Of a stretch of 6,165 nt of DNA, positions 4,759 to 6,165 are shown in pieces. The notes under the pieces were generated by a model, which saw nothing but the letters and a program-made list of their open reading frames with translations, was not told where the DNA came from and ran no database searches. This stretch comes from Anaerolineales bacterium (lineage in GTDB: Bacteria; Chloroflexota; Anaerolineae; Anaerolineales; DRMV01). Each line of letters begins with the position of its first letter. The first letter of the stretch is position 1. The DNA is taken from assembly GCA_026985785.1 (NCBI GenBank), contig JALSPT010000256.1, positions 1-6,165 on the forward strand, read 5' to 3'. A program made the translations under genes and the position numbers.

Positions 4759-6165
4759 TCACGCCGAGCGCAAGGCCGCAATCGCCTCCACCGCTTCGGG
4801 GTTGACCAACGCGCTGGTGTCGCCCACCGGCTCGCCGATGTAGGCGGCGCGGATGATGCGGCGCATGACCTTGGCGTTGCGCGTCTTGGGCAGGTCGGGC
4901 ACGAATTCGATCGCTTTGGGCGCCAGGGCTTTGCCCAAGGCTTCCACCAGGCGGGCGCGCAGTTCGGCGCGCAGCGCCTCGGACGGTTCGACGCCCGCCC
5001 GCAGCACGCAGAACACCACCAGCGCCTGCCCTTTCACCGGGTCGGGCACGCCCACGGCGGCGGCTTCCACCACGTCGGGGTGCGCCACCACCGCGCTTTC
5101 GGCCTCCGCCGGCCCCAGGCGCTTGCCGGCCACCTTGATGGTGTCGTCCGAGCGCCCCAAGATGTACCACATGCCGTCTTCGTCGATCGCCGCGAAGTCG
5201 CCATGCACCCACACATTCGGCCAGCGCGACCAGTAGGTACGGATGTAGCGCTCTGGGTCTTTCCAGAAGCCGCGCGTCATGCCCACCCACGGGGCTTTGA
5301 TGACCAGTTCGCCGACCTGATTGCGGACGGGCTGGCCGTTTTCGTCGAACACATCGGCGGCCATGCCGGGGCAGGGGGCGGAGAAAGCGCACGGTTTGAG
5401 GGGCAGCACCGGGTTGCCCATCACGATGCCGCCGGAAATCTCCGTGCCGCCGGAGTAGTTGATGATCGGGCGCTTGCCCTCGCCCACTTCTTCGAAAAGC
5501 CACATCCACGGGTCGGGGTTCCACGGCTCACCGGTGGAGCCGAAGAAGCGCAGGGTGGAAAGGTCGTGCTTTTTGACCGGTTCCAGCCCTTCGGGCATGA
5601 TGGCGCGCACATAGGTGGGCGAAAGCCCCAAATGGGTGATACCGTGGCGCTCGACCAGCGCCCAGACGCGGTCCACTGCGGGGTAGTTGGGCGCGCCGTC
5701 GTACATGAAGAAGGTCGCGCCTAAGGCCAAAGCGCCGTACACCAGCCACGGCCCCATCATCCAGCCCATATCGGTCATCCACCAGATGATGTCGCCGGGG
5801 TGGACGTCCATCCCAAAGGCCATATCCTGCGCGCCTTTGATGGGGAAGCCGCAGTGGGTGTGCACCGCGCCTTTGGGGCGCCCCGTGGTGCCGGAGGTGT
5901 AGATGATCATCAGGATGTCTTCGGCGTCGGTGACTTCGGTTTCGGCCTGGGCGGGCTGGCGGGGGATGAGGTCGTGCCACCAGTGGTCGCGGCCTGCCTG
6001 CATGGCGACCTCGTTGCCCACCCGCCGCAGCACGATCATGTGCTTCAGGGTGGACACCTGGGCGGCGGCCTGGTCGGCGACGGCTTTCATCTGCACCACT
6101 TTGCCGCGGCGGTAGAAGCCGTCGGCGGTGAAGAGGGCTTTGGCATCGGCATCCTTCAGGCGGGT
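4759..6165 (-). CDS. AMP-forming acyl-CoA synthetase (acetyl-/acetoacetyl-CoA synthetase-like), C-terminal 468 residues
   Basis: The family activates a carboxylate with ATP to an acyl-adenylate, then transfers it to coenzyme A, in the cytoplasm. The frame is open from the window edge (TRLKDADAKALFTADGFYRRG), so the N-terminal part lies outside; relatives are about 650 residues. Numbering from the edge, IIYTSGTTGRPKGAVHTH ends near 103 and is the phosphate-binding P-loop. FFGSTGEPWNP lies near 207-217, and YSGGTE (237-242) is the adenine/acyl-pocket motif. HGD (321-323) holds the ribose-binding Asp, and GRSDDTIKVAGKRLGPAE (337-354) is the hinge and start of the mobile C-terminal domain. LPKTRNAKVMRR has the catalytic Lys at 432. 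The tail GDTSALVNPEAVEAI is as in acetyl-CoA synthetases. Where Acs has WWQTE, this protein has SGGTE: the Trp that limits the pocket to acetate is Gly, so a longer or oxo acid is likely. The pattern recalls the acetoacetyl-CoA synthetase-like subgroup. The GTG at 6099-6097 is internal, not a start. Confidence 0.92.
   Translation of the reverse strand, partial: TRLKDADAKALFTADGFYRRGKVVQMKAVADQAAAQVSTLKHMIVLRRVGNEVAMQAGRDHWWHDLIPRQPAQAETEVTDAEDILMIIYTSGTTGRPKGAVHTHCGFPIKGAQDMAFGMDVHPGDIIWWMTDMGWMMGPWLVYGALALGATFFMYDGAPNYPAVDRVWALVERHGITHLGLSPTYVRAIMPEGLEPVKKHDLSTLRFFGSTGEPWNPDPWMWLFEEVGEGKRPIINYSGGTEISGGIVMGNPVLPLKPCAFSAPCPGMAADVFDENGQPVRNQVGELVIKAPWVGMTRGFWKDPERYIRTYWSRWPNVWVHGDFAAIDEDGMWYILGRSDDTIKVAGKRLGPAEAESAVVAHPDVVEAAAVGVPDPVKGQALVVFCVLRAGVEPSEALRAELRARLVEALGKALAPKAIEFVPDLPKTRNAKVMRRIIRAAYIGEPVGDTSALVNPEAVEAIAALRSA

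Noticed and set aside
4509..4781. 90-codon minus-strand frame across the repeat element
   Set aside because: It is Pro/Gly/Ser low-complexity translation of hairpins and the terminator, and it overlaps the end of the synthetase gene.
4645..5724. Plus-strand open frame of 359 codons opposite the synthetase gene
   Set aside because: Antisense to conserved synthetase motifs, low-complexity product, and it starts inside the repeat element.
6097..6099. GTG as start codon of the synthetase
   Set aside because: Family-like sequence (LFTADGFYRRG) continues upstream in frame to the window edge, and the adenylation domain would be truncated by this start.

Overview
The window is GC-rich, and all four protein genes lie on the minus strand, so transcription runs from high to low coordinates. 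The protein families suit a bacterium. The style of the MutS, CCA enzyme, penicillin acylase and acyl-CoA synthetase sequences, plus the G/C-rich intergenic palindromes, suggests an uncultured Chloroflexota (Anaerolineae-like) genome. That taxonomic guess is inference only; no rRNA or other marker is present.

Layout in transcription order. (1) 6165-4759: an AMP-forming acyl-CoA synthetase related to acetyl-/acetoacetyl-CoA synthetases, with its 5' end outside the window, closed by a GC-rich hairpin terminator (4732-4691). (2) 4758-4360: a 399-base intergenic region. It holds a 201-bp MITE-like element (4471-4671) with imperfect terminal inverted repeats, internal hairpins and a 9-bp direct repeat at each edge, followed by a tentative promoter and a clear ribosome binding site. 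(3) 4359-1957: a complete penicillin acylase family (Ntn) hydrolase of 800 residues. (4) 1960-500: a class II CCA-adding tRNA nucleotidyltransferase whose ATG overlaps the acylase TGA as ATGA, so the two are almost certainly co-transcribed and translationally coupled. (5) 357-1: the first 119 codons of mutS, behind its own sigma70-like promoter, which is placed so that the transcript could begin at the ATG (leaderless).

The genes do not form one pathway. Acyl activation, amide hydrolysis, tRNA 3'-end maturation and mismatch repair are side by side in a mostly ordinary chromosomal neighbourhood. The most notable item is the small non-coding mobile-element-like palindrome between the synthetase terminator and the acylase promoter. 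Secondary points are a CCA enzyme whose HD-domain metal motif is eroded, and the probable leaderless mutS start. I saw no new defence system, CRISPR array, tRNA, rRNA or riboswitch.
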